Below are positions 62,617 to 64,000 of a DNA stretch of 64,000 bases, in pieces (within the stretch, counting starts at the first letter, position 1; every line of letters starts with the position of its first letter). Below the pieces are notes generated by a model that saw nothing but the letters and a program-made list of their open reading frames with translations, was not told where the DNA came from and ran no database searches. The translations under genes and the position numbers were made by a program. Source of the stretch: Chrysomallon squamiferum (taxonomy: Eukaryota > Mollusca > Gastropoda > Neomphalida > Peltospiridae); contig CM022670.1 in the NCBI GenBank assembly GCA_012295275.1, positions 37,316,689 through 37,380,688 of the forward strand, written 5' to 3'.

Positions 62617-64000
62617 CTGTCTGTGTGTGTATCAGTGTATGTTTGTGTGAGATGAAACGATCAGATGAGTTTAACATCTTCGATTATTTTTTTTACAAAC
62701 TCCAAGCAAATGTTTTTTTCCCTTTTTTTTCTTAGTTATTATTATTTCACATGCTTGGTAAATACATTTTCATACTCCATAAACCTGGACACTCGGGAAT
62801 TTGTGTACTTAGGGTTTATAGAGTTTATGATTCAGCAAATTAAACAGAATACGTAATAAGCTGTAGTCTGTGTATCAGGATACATACAGTTTATGTATCA
62901 TTACTTTTAGACTTCGTACAACCAGTTTATAATCTTTCTGTTGTTTCTGTATAGAAATATTCACGTTAGTTTATCGTTATTTTATTGTTGTTGCTGTTGT
63001 TTGGTTTCTGTTTATTTTTAGCACGTTATTTGCATGTTAAGATGGCTTTGTTTATGTACATTATATGATAAATAAATTTAAAAAATAGATAAATAAATGA
63101 TAAATAAATTTTAAAAATAGATAAATAAATATAAAATGCGTTGAAATAAATAATGTATCGTTGTGACAGGAACAAAACCAAACTCCCTCTGGAATAATTC
63201 ACATTTTTTGTCGTTTTTGTTTGTTTGTTGTTGTTTTTCTGAGTTTTTTTTTTGTTGTTGTTGTTGTTTGATTTGGGGTTGTTATTGTTGTTGTTGTTGT
63301 TTTGTTTTTCATCGTTATTTATTATTATTAATAGCCTTTTTTTTTCTCTCTCTTATTTCTTCTTTACCTTCTTTTTTTGCTAACGGGTTCATGGTCATGT
63401 TTGTTTCTTAAACAAAAGTAATAAACGTGGAGGATAAAAGCAGATCTCCTAGCAACCAGGCAGGAAGGTTAAAAAAAAGAAAGGACGAAGAAAAGAAAAA
63501 AGGACGAAGCTGTTGTGTTACAGTTACACATTATTGATTTAGCAATTTATCATCACCGCCAGATGGATTCCACGATCACCTGAAATCTTTTTAATTCCAC
63601 TTTGCTGGCAGAGTTGACAACCGACCTCGAGAAACGACTTGTTGTAAAACAAGGAAATTGCACATCAGCTGTTTATTTGTACCAAACCGGTGATTTTGTT
63701 TTAAACACCTACAGCGCTTGGACGCTTTTACCTTTCTTCCATTCCTACTTCGTTGTCTTTCTTGAATTACAAAACAAAATCTCCCCCGCAATCTCTGTAC
63801 GAATCAAGCGAGTGTGTAGAACGAACGAATGTTTAACGACATCCAGGCACGGAAAACACGTCGACTTATTCGGTGTCGAACGAAAAGTAAAATAATACAA
63901 ATTAGTGATTACTTTATATACAAAAAATTCAAATTTTTTTAAAATTAAAACACTGAGTAAAGGGCTGTACAAATTACACAACAAGTGAATGGTACCTCAC
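62202..64000. other. Right edge of window, inside the TRPN 5' region, no exon recognised
   Basis: ANK1-2 and the N-terminal region of TRPN should follow upstream of 62201 on the minus strand. I searched both strands here for the repeat signature (TPLH or equivalent) and found none. The GC-richer stretch 63540-63890 has open frames on both strands but no ankyrin or TRPN likeness. The missing exons are probably beyond 64000. Confidence 0.55.
62360..62615. repeat. (TA)n with GATA, GTAT and TG variants
   Basis: About 250 bases of TA-based simple repeat ending in a TG tract. Confidence 0.92.

Noticed and set aside
63591-63984. Open frames in the GC-richer right end considered as TRPN N-terminal exons
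   Set aside because: No ankyrin signature or NOMPC-like N-terminal sequence in any frame, and no convincing exon edges.

Overview
The window is animal nuclear DNA: strongly AT-rich, intron-dense with GT-AG introns, and full of microsatellites and minisatellites. It carries a TRPN/NOMPC mechanosensory channel gene, a family present in many invertebrates and some anamniote vertebrates but missing from mammals. Together with microsatellites attached to a dispersed repeat, this suggests an invertebrate, probably a lophotrochozoan such as a mollusc. That taxonomic call is inference and only moderately secure. I see no transposase, reverse transcriptase, viral gene, tRNA, rRNA or CRISPR array.

Layout. 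(1) 118-7892, minus strand: a 16-exon gene for a protein of about 905 residues that I do not recognise. (2) 7893-8575: a short intergenic space shared by two divergent genes. (3) 8576-15138, plus strand: a complete 11-exon signal peptide peptidase gene (HM13/SPP family, 373 residues). (4) 15139-27979: nearly 13 kb without a convincing coding exon, holding two perfect CRE palindromes and two copies of a short dispersed repeat. (5) 27980-31054, plus strand: a five-coding-exon inositol hexakisphosphate kinase gene (IP6K family) with two compensating frame breaks in its last exon. (6) 31055-37439: an AT-rich gap. (7) 37929-62201, minus strand: 26 exons of a TRPN channel covering ankyrin repeats 3-29 and the whole channel and C-terminal region. 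Ankyrin repeats 1-2 and the N-terminus should lie beyond the right edge. (8) 62202-64000: no exon that I can support.

The genes do not form an obvious pathway. SPP cleaves membrane-embedded peptides in the ER, IP6K makes inositol pyrophosphates, and TRPN is a mechanotransduction channel.

The most unusual thing here is the repeat landscape of the TRPN gene. Several tandem arrays are built from, or start within about 15 bases of, the gene's own splice junctions. They multiply 5' or 3' splice sites (17 donor copies beside ankyrin exon 25, 5 beside ankyrin exon 9, 13 donor-like motifs beside ankyrin exon 11, about 5 acceptors beside ankyrin exon 21), and they copy the last coding bases with the stop codon three times. 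One array unit sits inside ankyrin exon 25 and brings an in-frame TGA. Separate single-base frame breaks occur in three of the four genes, so base-level assembly quality must be checked before any gene is called broken.
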